In this document: positions 33,734 through 43,331 of the stretch, piece by piece
How positions within the stretch are numbered: position 1 is the first letter of the stretch
Layout of the letters: the number at the start of each line of letters is the position of its first letter
Source of the DNA: Phycisphaerales bacterium
GTDB lineage: Bacteria; Planctomycetota; Phycisphaerae; Sedimentisphaerales; Anaerobacaceae
Length of the DNA: 64,000 bases
Direction: 5' to 3'
NCBI GenBank assembly: GCA_030602885.1
Contig: JAUVYV010000004.1
Location: forward strand, 58,294-122,293
Program-made: the position numbers and the translations under genes
The notes under the pieces: model-generated
The model's database searches: none
The model's input: the letters and a program-made list of their open reading frames with translations, nothing else
What the model was told of the DNA's origin: nothing

Positions 33734-36700
33734 TTATCTCAGTTGCTGTATAGCCGAGTTCAGCCGTTCCTTAACAGCCCCCGGCAAATCATCACCTCCG
33801 GTCTCCAATGCCTGCTCGTATGCGTCAATTGCCTGCGTCGTATCTCCTTTCCTTTCATGTATCCGCCCCTTATGTTCGTACACCTCAGCAGGAACCGGAA
33901 CCCGTTTCGTTTCATATTGCTGCAGCGCCTCCAGTACCACTTCCTCCGCCTGAGGATATTCACCTCTCTTATAGAGCACAAACGCGTACGTATCCAGGAA
34001 CCCCGGCTCGTTTGGTTGAAGCTCCACTGCCCTCTTTATGTATCTGAGAGCCTCGTCCAGTTGTTCATCATTTTCAGCAAGTATATACGCGAGGTTGTTC
34101 AATACCCCGGTATTATTCGGCATTTTCTCGAGGAGACTTTTGTACTCACCAACAGCTTGCTGGAGATATTTATTATCGGAAGTTTTGCTGTACGCGAGGA
34201 TGTAAACCTCCGTCTTTTGCATTATGCATCGAACACCGCGTGTGCTGTCATGTCCGCTAATCTCGATGCACTTGCTGGCGTACTCCAATGCCTTGTTATA
34301 CCTCCCGCTGAGTTTCATCAGCGTGAACATCGTCCAATTCTCGGCAAAGGAATCGGGGGCCGCCTCAAGTCTTTCATTACAGAGTTTCTCAACCTCGGCC
34401 GGCCCGAGCAGCACGTACATTCTTTGCAGAATGCTCCCAACGGCATTCTCATCGGCGCCTACCTTATCGACCGCTTTGCGGCAGTATTCTACCGCATTTT
34501 CTTTGTCACCGAGCTTGAGTCTGGCCTCTGCCATTCTGAAGTAAGCTACAGAAGCAAATTCACTATCGATATATTGTGCGGCCTGTTCAAAGAGCTTGTC
34601 GAGCTTGCCGCTACGAAGAAGAGCCTGTAGGTACCCTGCGAAAGCGTCCACGTCGCCCTTGCCCTGTTCTCTACTTTTCTGCCAGGCCCGCTCGTACAGA
34701 TATTCTGCTTTGGGGATATCGTTGGTTGACATAGCGAAACCAGCCGCCCGATTGTGCCAATAGACGCTATCGGCCAATTTCTCCAAAGTCGCCTCATAGA
34801 ATGCCTTGAGCAGCTCGGTCCTTCCAAGCCGCCAGTAGATTTGCTCCAACAATAGTCTGGCTTCTTCGGGGGCCCCTGGATTTTCGATCGTGCTCTTGAG
34901 CTCGGTTATGGCATCTTCCACTCGCCCGCTGCGCATGTAAGCTTTGGCAAGCTCAACCCTCGTAAGAGGTTCATCTGATAATAACCGGCTTCTCTTCAGA
35001 TCAGCTATGGCCTGGTCGTAGTTGGCCGTCAAACGATTGATCTGACCTCTTAATCTCCAGGCAGTTGCATTGTTTTGCTCAACCTCGAGATACCTGTTTG
35101 TCTGCTTCAGCGCTTCCTGGAGACGGCCCTGTCTCATAGCCAGCCACGCCCCCAGAAGCAAGCCGCGAGGCTCATCGGGACTCTTTTCCCGGAAGCTCTG
35201 TAATCTCTTTTCCGCTTCCTTTACGAGCCCAACGTGCAAAAATGCCTGAATTGTTATGAGGTTGGTTTGAACCGTATTCTTTACCGACAGAAGTTCACCT
35301 GAGTATTTGCTGACCGCATCTTTATCACCGGTTTGCTCGGCCAGGAATATGAACCCTTCAAGTATGTTTGGGTCATTTGGGTTAGCTCTGTAGGACTGAT
35401 CCAGTATCTCCCTGGCCTTGTCAAATTCACCGGCCCGCACACGGTGACGCCACAGTAGTCTCCAGTCGTCGGATTCTGCCAAAAGCTGCTGGGCCTTATC
35501 CTCTTGCCCGATAAGCCGGTAGTATTCCGCGTAGGTCTCCAGCACGTCCTTATTCTCGGGGTCGTAGGTTCTGGCCTGCTCCAATGACGAACCCGCAATA
35601 TCCAACAGCGCTTCTCTGCTTTCCTCACCCGTTTGCTCCAGAGATATCCTTATGGCCATCTTGGCCAGAAGCAGAGAGCTTGCCAGACTCGGAACACGGC
35701 GATGCAGTCTCTGGCGAAGCGCCAGAGCCCTCTCGGGCTCGGTGGTGCCGATGTATTCGGCGTAGAAACTGAGCAGTTGTATATCACCGGGGTTGAGAGC
35801 GATAGCCCTGTCCAAAGCTGTTCTGGTTTCGATCAACTGTGCGGACGAGACATTATCGCCAAGTTGCTGATTGCGAATATACAGCGCCTGTGCCAGGAAT
35901 TTCGCTATCACGCTGTCATCAGGCCGCATGCGTGCGGCTGTCTGTATATCCCCCATCGAGGCATGCTGATTGCCAAGCGCAGAATTGATCCTGTGCCTCA
36001 GCAAATACGCGTAGGAAAAAACCGGCCTTTGCTTCAAAGCAGCATCCACGTCGGATAACGCCTGTTCGTACTGCTCTTTGCTCATGGCAAGCCGTGCAGC
36101 ATAGAATCTACCCGAACACTCGTCGAGATTCTCACGTTGCGCGATTGACACAATCTGTTCAGCCAAATCCATATCTCCCTGCGCAAGGGCCATCTCAAAA
36201 AGACCGTTTGCCGCAGCCAACCGTGGCGCCTTGTCCTCGGCGCTTTGGCTGGTCAGATCCAGTATCTTCTTAAACTGTTCCATAGACCTGTCCGGCTGGT
36301 CGTTCCTCTGGTACAGGATGCCCAGGTTCAAGGTCCTTCTGACCGGCTCAGCAATGCCAAGCGCCGCCTGCTCTCGCAACTCGAAGCGACGTTGTGAGGA
36401 TATTTTGCCCGGATCAGGCTCGGCAAGCATAAGCTTATATAAGAGGGCTGTTGGGTCATCAGGAAAATGTTCCAGGTAATTAGCAGTCAAGTCGCGGGCA
36501 TGCTCAAACCGGCCGTTTTCAATAGAGTTATCACAAAGCACAGTGAGCGTGCCTCCGTCAACAAGGTTGGGCTCTATAGACAATAAATCTTCCACGCACT
36601 TAGCTAACGTCTCCAGGGAACTCTTTAGCTCTATCGCCAACGTCTGGTCTGAGGGCAATTCACGACTACCCTCTTGTACCTGGTCGTCCTCGCTTTCAAA

Positions 36701-38632
36701 GACCATCTCGAGGTCGGCCTGCCTTTGCTTCTGTGCCATAACAGACCGGACGTACGAAATTCTTGCCTGTGATAACCTCCCCTTGAGAACAATGGTATTG
36801 GGGTCATTCGCGGGCAACTGCTGCAACTCCTGCTCGGCCTCATCGAACATCCTTGCCCCAGTATATATACCGACACGGAGAATTCGGCTTTTCTGGTTCA
36901 GGCCAAATATCTGCTCGTACACTCGTACATTAGCGAGGGCCCTGCCGTATGCTCGCATACTGACAAGGATAGCCGCGTAATCCAACCGCACCTCGGGTCT
37001 GGTCAGCTCAATTCTCCCGTCGAGTGCGCTGATAAAAAACTCCAAGACCGCCCCTGACTCTGCGCTTCTCGAAAAAAGTTTTGCAAGCAGATAAGAAAGG
37101 TGTGGATTCGAGCGCCCCGAGGCCCTCATCTGCTCGTAAGTCATGTACAGTTTTCTGATAGCAGCATTTCTATCGCCCTGCCCCATCTCGGCCTTGGCAA
37201 GCTCAAGCATACCTTCCCATTTGACCACCTGTGGGTCTTCGCCACTTCCAAGTATCTGCCCGATTTCGTGCACGGCCTGTTCAGCACCGGCCAAAAACTC
37301 GCGGCTTTGCGATTCTGTCATCTCCTCAGCCGGCTCCAGTATCTGCTCGATATACCATCTCGCAAGGTCGCTGTTTAGACTCATCCTGTATGTCCTGTTC
37401 ACAACCGCCTCTGGCCCAGTCGTCTCCTGAGCACCTGGCAATGTAAGCGCTCTCTCCGCAATCTCTGTTGCTTTGAGAAAATCCGCTTTTCCACCCCGTA
37501 GAGCATACCTGCGGTGGTAAAGTCTGGATGCGTTTATCGCATACAGCACATTCTCAGGCGCAAGCTCCGTAGCCTTTTCCACGGCTTGCACTGCTTCATT
37601 GATGTATTCGCCTCCCAAACGAAATGCCGAATAGAAACGAGCAAGCGCCAAATGAACCTGCGGACTCGAGCTGAATCTCTCCCTTAGCGTCAGATACTCC
37701 GGCTCAAGCGCGAAGATTTTCGCCCGTCGCTCCGTCGTATCGGTTCTCCGAGCAAGTATAAGCCTCATCCTCAAAAGGTTAATATGAGCTTGCACATCCG
37801 TCTCTGCGACCTCAACTGCGTGCTCCAGGAGCTCCACTGCCCTCACTTCGGCTGCCTGCCGTTCTTCAAGCTTACCGCGAGCAGCCAGAATATCTCCTCT
37901 CGTAACGGCAGCGTCCGCCAAATACAGGTGCACCTCCACGCTTTTCGGATTCAGCTCTCGCACCTTCTGCAAATCGGCAACCGCCTGGTCGAGCGATTCT
38001 TCCTTGTTTGTTACGGCTCCCAATTTCACCATTTCCAGAGCCGCTCGGCCACGAAGCAGGTACAAGTGTGTTCCCAAATGGTCACCGTGAGCTGCTTTTT
38101 CGTCAAATCCCGGCGGTTCTAACGCTGCCGTATCCCACGCCAGCAGCTCTGATGCAGAGCTTGAGTTCTCTACGACCTCTATGAACTCCGATGCCTGCGA
38201 AGCAACCTCCTGCCAAACCCTGTCCACGCCACCGTTAGCCATAGTATAGAAGTATTTTAATCGGCCATATCTGGCCCTTAAATTCTCGGGGTCCAGTTGG
38301 ATTATTCCATTCCAGCAGCCAATCACATTACGCCACTTGTCTGTATCCACGTAAACATCAATGACTTTGAAAAACATTTCTATCTTTAGAGAGTCGCTTT
38401 TTGCCAGACTCCGTGCCTTGTGATAATTGCGCTCGGCTTCCGTGTACAGCTCCTCTCGCCTCTGCTCATCAACCGCTTCACGCGCTGACTGCAACGCCAG
38501 GTCCCCGTCCTCTATGAACTTCTGCGGGTCTCTGCTTAAATACAAGATCGCTGCAACAGTTATCAGCACCAAAACCACAAAGACCGCTGAGCCAATAAGC
38601 GCGACCTTTTTATTTAGTCTTTTCTTTGCCAT
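33734..38632 (-). CDS. Giant TPR protein of the exosortase/EPS locus (PrsT-like)
   Basis: This 1632-aa protein has one N-terminal transmembrane helix (VALIGSAVFVVLVLITVAAILYL) and is otherwise almost all tetratricopeptide repeats, for example EPGFLDTYAFVLYKRGEYPQAEE near the end. Large TPR proteins (PrsT) accompany exosortases in exopolysaccharide loci, where they are thought to assemble the export machinery in the periplasm; this one is considerably longer than the roughly 900-aa PrsT I know of. AGGAAGGA precedes the ATG. No catalytic motif is visible. It sits between the EpsI-like and Wzc-like genes. Confidence 0.85.
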   Translation of the reverse strand: MAKKRLNKKVALIGSAVFVVLVLITVAAILYLSRDPQKFIEDGDLALQSAREAVDEQRREELYTEAERNYHKARSLAKSDSLKIEMFFKVIDVYVDTDKWRNVIGCWNGIIQLDPENLRARYGRLKYFYTMANGGVDRVWQEVASQASEFIEVVENSSSASELLAWDTAALEPPGFDEKAAHGDHLGTHLYLLRGRAALEMVKLGAVTNKEESLDQAVADLQKVRELNPKSVEVHLYLADAAVTRGDILAARGKLEERQAAEVRAVELLEHAVEVAETDVQAHINLLRMRLILARRTDTTERRAKIFALEPEYLTLRERFSSSPQVHLALARFYSAFRLGGEYINEAVQAVEKATELAPENVLYAINASRLYHRRYALRGGKADFLKATEIAERALTLPGAQETTGPEAVVNRTYRMSLNSDLARWYIEQILEPAEEMTESQSREFLAGAEQAVHEIGQILGSGEDPQVVKWEGMLELAKAEMGQGDRNAAIRKLYMTYEQMRASGRSNPHLSYLLAKLFSRSAESGAVLEFFISALDGRIELTRPEVRLDYAAILVSMRAYGRALANVRVYEQIFGLNQKSRILRVGIYTGARMFDEAEQELQQLPANDPNTIVLKGRLSQARISYVRSVMAQKQRQADLEMVFESEDDQVQEGSRELPSDQTLAIELKSSLETLAKCVEDLLSIEPNLVDGGTLTVLCDNSIENGRFEHARDLTANYLEHFPDDPTALLYKLMLAEPDPGKISSQRRFELREQAALGIAEPVRRTLNLGILYQRNDQPDRSMEQFKKILDLTSQSAEDKAPRLAAANGLFEMALAQGDMDLAEQIVSIAQRENLDECSGRFYAARLAMSKEQYEQALSDVDAALKQRPVFSYAYLLRHRINSALGNQHASMGDIQTAARMRPDDSVIAKFLAQALYIRNQQLGDNVSSAQLIETRTALDRAIALNPGDIQLLSFYAEYIGTTEPERALALRQRLHRRVPSLASSLLLAKMAIRISLEQTGEESREALLDIAGSSLEQARTYDPENKDVLETYAEYYRLIGQEDKAQQLLAESDDWRLLWRHRVRAGEFDKAREILDQSYRANPNDPNILEGFIFLAEQTGDKDAVSKYSGELLSVKNTVQTNLITIQAFLHVGLVKEAEKRLQSFREKSPDEPRGLLLGAWLAMRQGRLQEALKQTNRYLEVEQNNATAWRLRGQINRLTANYDQAIADLKRSRLLSDEPLTRVELAKAYMRSGRVEDAITELKSTIENPGAPEEARLLLEQIYWRLGRTELLKAFYEATLEKLADSVYWHNRAAGFAMSTNDIPKAEYLYERAWQKSREQGKGDVDAFAGYLQALLRSGKLDKLFEQAAQYIDSEFASVAYFRMAEARLKLGDKENAVEYCRKAVDKVGADENAVGSILQRMYVLLGPAEVEKLCNERLEAAPDSFAENWTMFTLMKLSGRYNKALEYASKCIEISGHDSTRGVRCIMQKTEVYILAYSKTSDNKYLQQAVGEYKSLLEKMPNNTGVLNNLAYILAENDEQLDEALRYIKRAVELQPNEPGFLDTYAFVLYKRGEYPQAEEVVLEALQQYETKRVPVPAEVYEHKGRIHERKGDTTQAIDAYEQALETGGDDLPGAVKERLNSAIQQLR

Positions 38633-38753
38633 AATCCTTCCTCTCTAAATGGCACCTTCTTGAACGGATGCGACGTTTAACAGAGTTCTTGGTCTAACAA
38701 ACCCAATCTAACTTAATTCTGATTCTTTGTTACATACTCTTTCCACCCACGCG

Positions 38754-39533
38754 CTATCTCCACTGCCCGGCAGGCCAATGGTGCGCGTCCAACACGGGCA
38801 GCAGGATACTAAGGAGTTTTTCGCTCGCGGAAATCGCCTCTTCTTTGCCCGGATAAACCGGCCCGCCAAAGGTGCTGCCGAAAAACTTCCACTCAATCTT
38901 CGAAAAGTACGAATGCCTGCCAAAAAGATTCCTGTTTAGAATTATCCGTGCATCTTCTCTGCCGCCGACATACCGACCATTGACATTGAGAATATACAAT
39001 ACGGGAAACTCCATGGTTGTTCCCAAAAAACCGGAGCTGGTGCCCGCAAAAACCACGTAGTGGACATCAAGCCGCTGCTCGGTCTGTTCCCTGTTAATCA
39101 CGAGCCTCACATCTTCGGAGCTGAGCTTCTGGAAACCACCACCTGTGTAGCACTCCTCCGGCACATGAGGAACGTTATCCGGAAGCTCGTAATACGTTAT
39201 GAACAGTACGCAGAAACGCACGGAGCTGTCGACCGGAGCACTCGTATCTTCGAGCCGCCACTGAATGTATTCCTCCGTACCCATTGATTCAACAACGTCC
39301 TTGTTGTCAATCGTCACCCGCTGGACGACCCTGTAGCCCCCCAGTTCGCCCTCATCCAGAAGATACAGAGGGTTCTTTAGAGGCAGCGGTTCCTTCTTCA
39401 GGTACCCCCCAAGACGTTCTATCGTAATAGACATGCCGCTTCCGGACAGAGCCAGCACGGCTATGCATATAACAAACGCGGGCTGCAGGTAGCAAGCACG
39501 CAATACACGCCATATTTCGTTCGACTTTGCCAC
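38754..39533 (-). CDS. EpsI-like exosortase-associated protein
   Basis: The 259-aa protein has one N-terminal transmembrane helix (PAFVICIAVLALSGSGMSI) and an extracytoplasmic domain. HVPEECYTGGGF recalls the conserved H-P-x-x-CY block of EpsI-family proteins, and the gene directly follows the exosortase gene, as EpsI does elsewhere. Overall similarity looks low, so the assignment leans on this motif and on context. EpsI proteins are needed for polysaccharide production in exosortase systems; their chemistry is unknown. The gap to the exosortase stop is 59 bases. Confidence 0.7.
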   Translation of the reverse strand: MAKSNEIWRVLRACYLQPAFVICIAVLALSGSGMSITIERLGGYLKKEPLPLKNPLYLLDEGELGGYRVVQRVTIDNKDVVESMGTEEYIQWRLEDTSAPVDSSVRFCVLFITYYELPDNVPHVPEECYTGGGFQKLSSEDVRLVINREQTEQRLDVHYVVFAGTSSGFLGTTMEFPVLYILNVNGRYVGGREDARIILNRNLFGRHSYFSKIEWKFFGSTFGGPVYPGKEEAISASEKLLSILLPVLDAHHWPAGQWR

Positions 39534-39592
39534 AAGTCCTATCTCTTTTTCAAATCACTATATTCATCCGGTCAAAATCCTGTACGAAACCG

Positions 39593-40567
39593 CTATCGGT
39601 CACGCCTTACAACAACGTCCACCGACTTTGCCCCGCTTTCTTCCACAAACAGATTGGACATAAACCAGGCAAGAAAACCGTAAAGCCCGAAGGCCAACGG
39701 CAGCATCAGCATTCCAAGCATATCGTGATATATACCTTGAGCATACCTCGGGGCCAGCAGGACGTGAATAAAACCGGTAACAGTTACCCTCACAATGTTA
39801 CACAGTATCGCTATCGGAATCGTGCTGGCCAGTAAAACAAGACGCTGCCAGACAGGTCTGTAATGCAGGTACGCCATGGCAACTCCAAGGGCCAGAAACG
39901 CCATCAGCAGCCGCATTCCGCTGCACGCCTCCGCTACGTCCAGACTCGGTGAAAGTAGTTGACCTTTATATATGATATCTATTACGACGCCATTGGCGGT
40001 GGCCTCGATGTCTTTGACCATGCTCAGCAGGGTAGCCGCCACACTGGCGGCCCACTGCCGCATCGGTATTGTAATCCCCCTGTAATACCGGCCAGGCAGG
40101 GGAACTGCAAATATCAGGTAGACAACAGGAAGCCACGTGTACCACACCAAAGCCCATCCACCCAGAAACAACACTACCGCCCCAAGAACTGCCACCATCG
40201 AGATACTACGGAAGTACCCGTAGCCGGCTGGGCTGACAACGTTGAAAATGTAAAACAGTATCACGCAAATCAGAAAGAACAGCCCCAAATAATTAGGCCT
40301 GACCCGAAGATTAAGAATGTCATCCTTGCGCTGATTCAGAAAATAAAGACTGAACAGAGGGATAAGAAAGCCGTGTGACCAGCTGCTGTCGGATACCCAC
40401 CTGTACACAATGCCCTCGATCTCACTGCGAAAAAGATAGTAGAATAACACCGCTATAATGAAAATCTTGGCGTAGGTGTGCACGCTGAACTGGCGCCACT
40501 GCTGCCTGCGCAGCGGCGATTCCGCCGACTCCGGCTCTGAGGCAGTAAAAACGATATTGTCAGCCAT
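39593..40567 (-). CDS. Exosortase
   Basis: The 324-aa membrane protein has about eight hydrophobic helices and the full exosortase catalytic set: Cys215 in VAEACSGMRLL, Arg260 in LCNIVRVTVTG and His281 in GIYHDMLG. SSWSHGFLIPLFSLYF near the N-terminus is also family-typical. Exosortases cut and re-anchor proteins bearing a C-terminal PEP-CTERM-like sorting signal. None of the secreted proteins in this window ends with such a signal, so substrates must lie elsewhere, or the enzyme acts within polysaccharide export. GGAG lies six bases before the ATG. Confidence 0.93.
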   Translation of the reverse strand: MADNIVFTASEPESAESPLRRQQWRQFSVHTYAKIFIIAVLFYYLFRSEIEGIVYRWVSDSSWSHGFLIPLFSLYFLNQRKDDILNLRVRPNYLGLFFLICVILFYIFNVVSPAGYGYFRSISMVAVLGAVVLFLGGWALVWYTWLPVVYLIFAVPLPGRYYRGITIPMRQWAASVAATLLSMVKDIEATANGVVIDIIYKGQLLSPSLDVAEACSGMRLLMAFLALGVAMAYLHYRPVWQRLVLLASTIPIAILCNIVRVTVTGFIHVLLAPRYAQGIYHDMLGMLMLPLAFGLYGFLAWFMSNLFVEESGAKSVDVVVRRDR

Positions 40568-40660
40568 AATGCTCCAACGTCTGCGGCTTCAATTGGCAGT
40601 TTACCGCCCTTGGTGTCTTGGAGCCGTAGTCGTGATGAAAAACGACTCTTGACGATCCAG

Positions 40661-42280
40661 CTAAAACCAGTCTGGGAAGGGCCTGTGAGTTCCGTAATCC
40701 CGGTCTGCAAAATTGCGATCGTAAATGAAGCCAAACCCGTAGGTTGCCCTGAATGCATTTCTCAACACCGCACGCCACCGTGCCGTCGGGTGTGTCCCGA
40801 CGTTGATTAGGTCGTTTGGCTTAATAAAGAAATCGGGCTGCTCACCCCGGGCTATTCTTTCCAAATCCACCATCACGATTTCTTCTTTCTTCTTGCCTAC
40901 TCTTCTGACAACCTCACAGCGCTTGGGCCATGCCAGAGGCCCCAAACCACCTGCAGCGGCAATAGCCATTTTCAAAGTCATCGGCCGGCCGGTGATATTA
41001 ACGAATCCCTGCCGGTTGACATTGCCCATAATACAAAACTCGCCAATAATATCAATAGGCACGTGCACGTTATCGCCGGACCTTATTACAATGTTGTAGA
41101 TGGGGTCGCCGCTGAGCAGCTTGTCTGCAGGGATTCTGATTACACGTCTTTGAACTCCTCCTGTCCCTATTTCGTCCCATCCCAATCCGGTTGGAATTCC
41201 CTCCTCGAGCGGTTCGGCGGCTCTCTCAAAACCAACCTCAGGTCTCCGCTCAGGCACTCCGACCTGCCCGATTTGAATGGGCATCCATTTACCCTCTTTG
41301 AAGACCCATTCTATACGGCCCTGGCCGGCAGCGCTGGTTGTCGCCGTTTCTGTCGCCACCTGCTCACCGATTGGCTTCTCGGGTGTTCTTAGAATCTCTT
41401 GAAGGTCGATTGCGGGCCGGCTTTCATCAACCGGCGGCCAAAGCTCCTCCGGTAAAGCCGCCTCAGCAAGTTCCCTGTCCGTAACCATCTCCGCCGACGT
41501 GACTACAAGCTCATCCGACGCCGGCCTGCGCTTGCGGGTCATTGGCGATATTATCTCAAGCATCTCCTGCTCAGGTCGGAACAGTTGTTCCGGTTCGACC
41601 ACATCCCGCTCAACAGGTACTGCCGGAACAAGCTGCTCTGGTTCTGCCAATGCCTCCTCGCCGGAAACGGCACGCGAGACATAAATGTAGCTTGTATTGA
41701 ACTGGCCTATGCCGCCGGCTTGTGCAAGTGCGTCGGTCAGCCGATAATCATACCGGGGAATCCCGTACCTGCCCGGCCGCGGTACGCCGCTGCCAAGTAC
41801 CGAATACACACGCTTCTGCGACCCCAGCAGACTCACGTTGACCGATGGCTCTTTTAGTATGTTCGGAGAAAGAATCTGCTTTATCTCTTCCTCGAGCTGC
41901 GACTCAGTCAAACCCGCTGCCTCAACTATTCCAACATCTTGTATGGATATCTTGCCGGTCTCGGTAATGACATACTGATTCCTGAACATGGCTCCTTCGG
42001 TAAAAAGTTCAAAAATAGACACGGCCAGCACATCACCGGGACCAAAAGCATAGTCGGTCTCGTAAGCCACCACGTCAACCGGTCTCGGCTCCTCTCCAAT
42101 CTCCCAGGCGGGGGGAGTTTCCTCGGCAACATCAAGCGAATCAAGTATGACGTTGACCGCCGGAACAGGACGAAATCGACCTATCTGTGTCGGATCGAAG
42201 AATTTGTTGCCGCAGCCGGCAAGAAATATAATCGGAACAGACAGGACATATATCGCGGCTACAATCCGAAGTCTTTTCAT
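40661..42280 (-). CDS. Outer-membrane polysaccharide export lipoprotein (Wza/OPX-like)
   Basis: The 539-aa protein begins with a lipobox signal (IFLAGC, about Cys23), then the polysaccharide export domain (YAFGPGDVLAVSIFEL, TETGKISIQDVGIVEAAGLTESQLEEEI) and SLBB-like parts (GSGVPRPGRYGIPRYDYRLTDALAQAGGI and IRSGDNVHVP...NVNRQGFVNITGRPMTLKMAIAAAGG). A roughly 150-residue acidic/Pro-rich insertion separates the two SLBB units. ATG 42280 is chosen because it places the signal peptide at the N-terminus; ATG 42316 would add 12 residues. It is the first gene of the six-gene exosortase operon. Confidence 0.9.
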   Translation of the reverse strand: MKRLRIVAAIYVLSVPIIFLAGCGNKFFDPTQIGRFRPVPAVNVILDSLDVAEETPPAWEIGEEPRPVDVVAYETDYAFGPGDVLAVSIFELFTEGAMFRNQYVITETGKISIQDVGIVEAAGLTESQLEEEIKQILSPNILKEPSVNVSLLGSQKRVYSVLGSGVPRPGRYGIPRYDYRLTDALAQAGGIGQFNTSYIYVSRAVSGEEALAEPEQLVPAVPVERDVVEPEQLFRPEQEMLEIISPMTRKRRPASDELVVTSAEMVTDRELAEAALPEELWPPVDESRPAIDLQEILRTPEKPIGEQVATETATTSAAGQGRIEWVFKEGKWMPIQIGQVGVPERRPEVGFERAAEPLEEGIPTGLGWDEIGTGGVQRRVIRIPADKLLSGDPIYNIVIRSGDNVHVPIDIIGEFCIMGNVNRQGFVNITGRPMTLKMAIAAAGGLGPLAWPKRCEVVRRVGKKKEEIVMVDLERIARGEQPDFFIKPNDLINVGTHPTARWRAVLRNAFRATYGFGFIYDRNFADRDYGTHRPFPDWF

Positions 42281-42861
42281 ATCACTGAAAACGCAACAAA
42301 ACCCTTTGTCAATCATTTAAACTCTACAGCACGCACACTGCCGGCACTTTTCGCCCCCTATCCAGCAGAGCTAAGTACCCACAATCTGCTCCTGACTCGA
42401 TGAAATTCATCGGCTTCACTAATCAAATGCTTAACTTATTTAATTACCGCCGCCTATGCTTCACGTCAGCACCCACATAGCCATGCACAGCCACTTTCTC
42501 ACTCTGATTATCGGAGCATGGGAACAAGACAATGTCTCTTCAAAGCAATGCCGCTTAATCGCCGTAACTAACGGCTCATTAAGCAGTTAATAGTGTGCCC
42601 ATCTTGCCTCTACGGCGAAATGGCGTCCTTGACACAACTCGGCCTGGCCAATATGGCTGAAAACCGCTCCTCATATTCGTCAAATCGGATAATCGCGTAT
42701 CTATACTGCTCAGAGGCGCAGTTTGTTCGCCACTGCTCGACTATTTGAGCCCTATAATTGCTATAAGACGAGCACAGGCAAGACAGGTGAGCATTCTCCA
42801 CCGGTTTGACCAAAAAACCGGATTCGGCTGGGGCTTTGCTCTACCGGCACCGGCACAATCG

Positions 42862-43106
42862 ACATAGGTAGGCCCTCGCGGGCTTTCTCTGCCACACCAC
42901 CGGGCATACGGGGCCGTACCACGGCGGTTCGGCTGGTTAAGCTGTTATCTATTCTGCCGACAAAGCAAGGCCCAGCATATTAAAATTTCTCACGCCGGGT
43001 CTTCGGAGCTACGCTTCCTTAGAACCCTGCCTCACGGCAGCGCTCTTGCGCTTCGCTAACACTTCACCTCTATCAGGTTGTGTAGAGGACTTTCACCTCC
43101 AGGCTT
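42862..43106 (-). mobile_element. ORF-less, internally deleted group II intron
   Basis: On the minus strand the 5' part carries GGAGGTGAAAGTCCTCTACA and GTTAGCGAAGCGCAAGAGC, phrases I recognise from domain I of a common bacterial group II intron class. The 3' part (42892-42929) is a good domain V: ACCGCC pairs with GGTGGT, enclosing GTACGG...CCGTATG, with a CGC catalytic triad. A domain VI-like stem (GCCCGCGAGGGC) and the ending CCTACCTAT follow. The whole is only about 245 bases, so most of domain I, domains II-IV and the reverse transcriptase are missing. I read it as a deletion derivative. Confidence 0.6.
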
Positions 43107-43118
43107 GCCTGCCTTTTA

Positions 43119-43171
43119 CCCGCCGTTCATTTGGCGGGCTGGCGGGTTTGCCCGCCACTCCGTCTGGCGGG
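43119..43171. repeat. CCCGCC(A)...TGGCGGG hairpin repeats, two adjacent copies
   Basis: Two short hairpins (43119-43138 and 43151-43171). The second, CCCGCCA-CTCCGTC-TGGCGGG, recurs almost exactly at 55296-55316 and in altered form at 51273-51292, so it is a dispersed short repeat. Confidence 0.6.
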
Positions 43172-43194
43172 TTATCAAACATACTCGGCACACC

Positions 43195-43230
43195 AAAAAA
43201 AAACGGCCTTGTACGCTCACGTACAAGGCC
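43195..43230 (-). terminator. Intrinsic terminator of the prepilin-like gene
   Basis: On the minus strand GGCCTTGTACG-TGAG-CGTACAAGGCC (11-bp stem) is followed by CG and nine T residues. It lies about 70 bases downstream of the stop at 43298. Confidence 0.85.
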
Positions 43231-43279
43231 GCCGAATAACTGCAGAATCGTATGCCTCTGTTATTACTTGCGTCCTATG

Positions 43280-43331
43280 GCACCAATATTCTGGTGCTCA
43301 GCTCCCTGCTGCACCAATATTCTGGTGCTCA
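43280..43331. repeat. Short palindromic unit duplicated across a stop codon
   Basis: GCACCA-ATATTC-TGGTGC followed by TCA occurs at 43280-43300 and again, identically, at 43311-43331. On the minus strand the first-read copy codes for EHQNIGA of the prepilin-like protein and the other begins at its TGA stop. Confidence 0.7.

Larger units (their letters stand above)
42281..43297. other. Long gene-free region holding an intron remnant, hairpin repeats and a terminator
   Basis: About 1 kb without a convincing gene. It contains a group II intron remnant (42862-43106, minus), CCCGCC...GGCGGG hairpins at 43119-43171, the terminator of the prepilin gene at 43195-43230, and a repeated short palindrome at 43280-43331. 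A small hairpin CCGGTTT...AAACCGG lies at 42801-42821. Confidence 0.6.

Noticed and set aside
32572..33753. Open frame of 393 codons on the plus strand
   Set aside because: It is antisense to the Wzc-like gene and its product shows no recognisable domain.
42610..42813. 67-codon minus-strand frame beside the intron remnant
   Set aside because: No family resemblance, no clear ribosome site, and it includes a hairpin; it may be the remains of a gene but cannot be supported.
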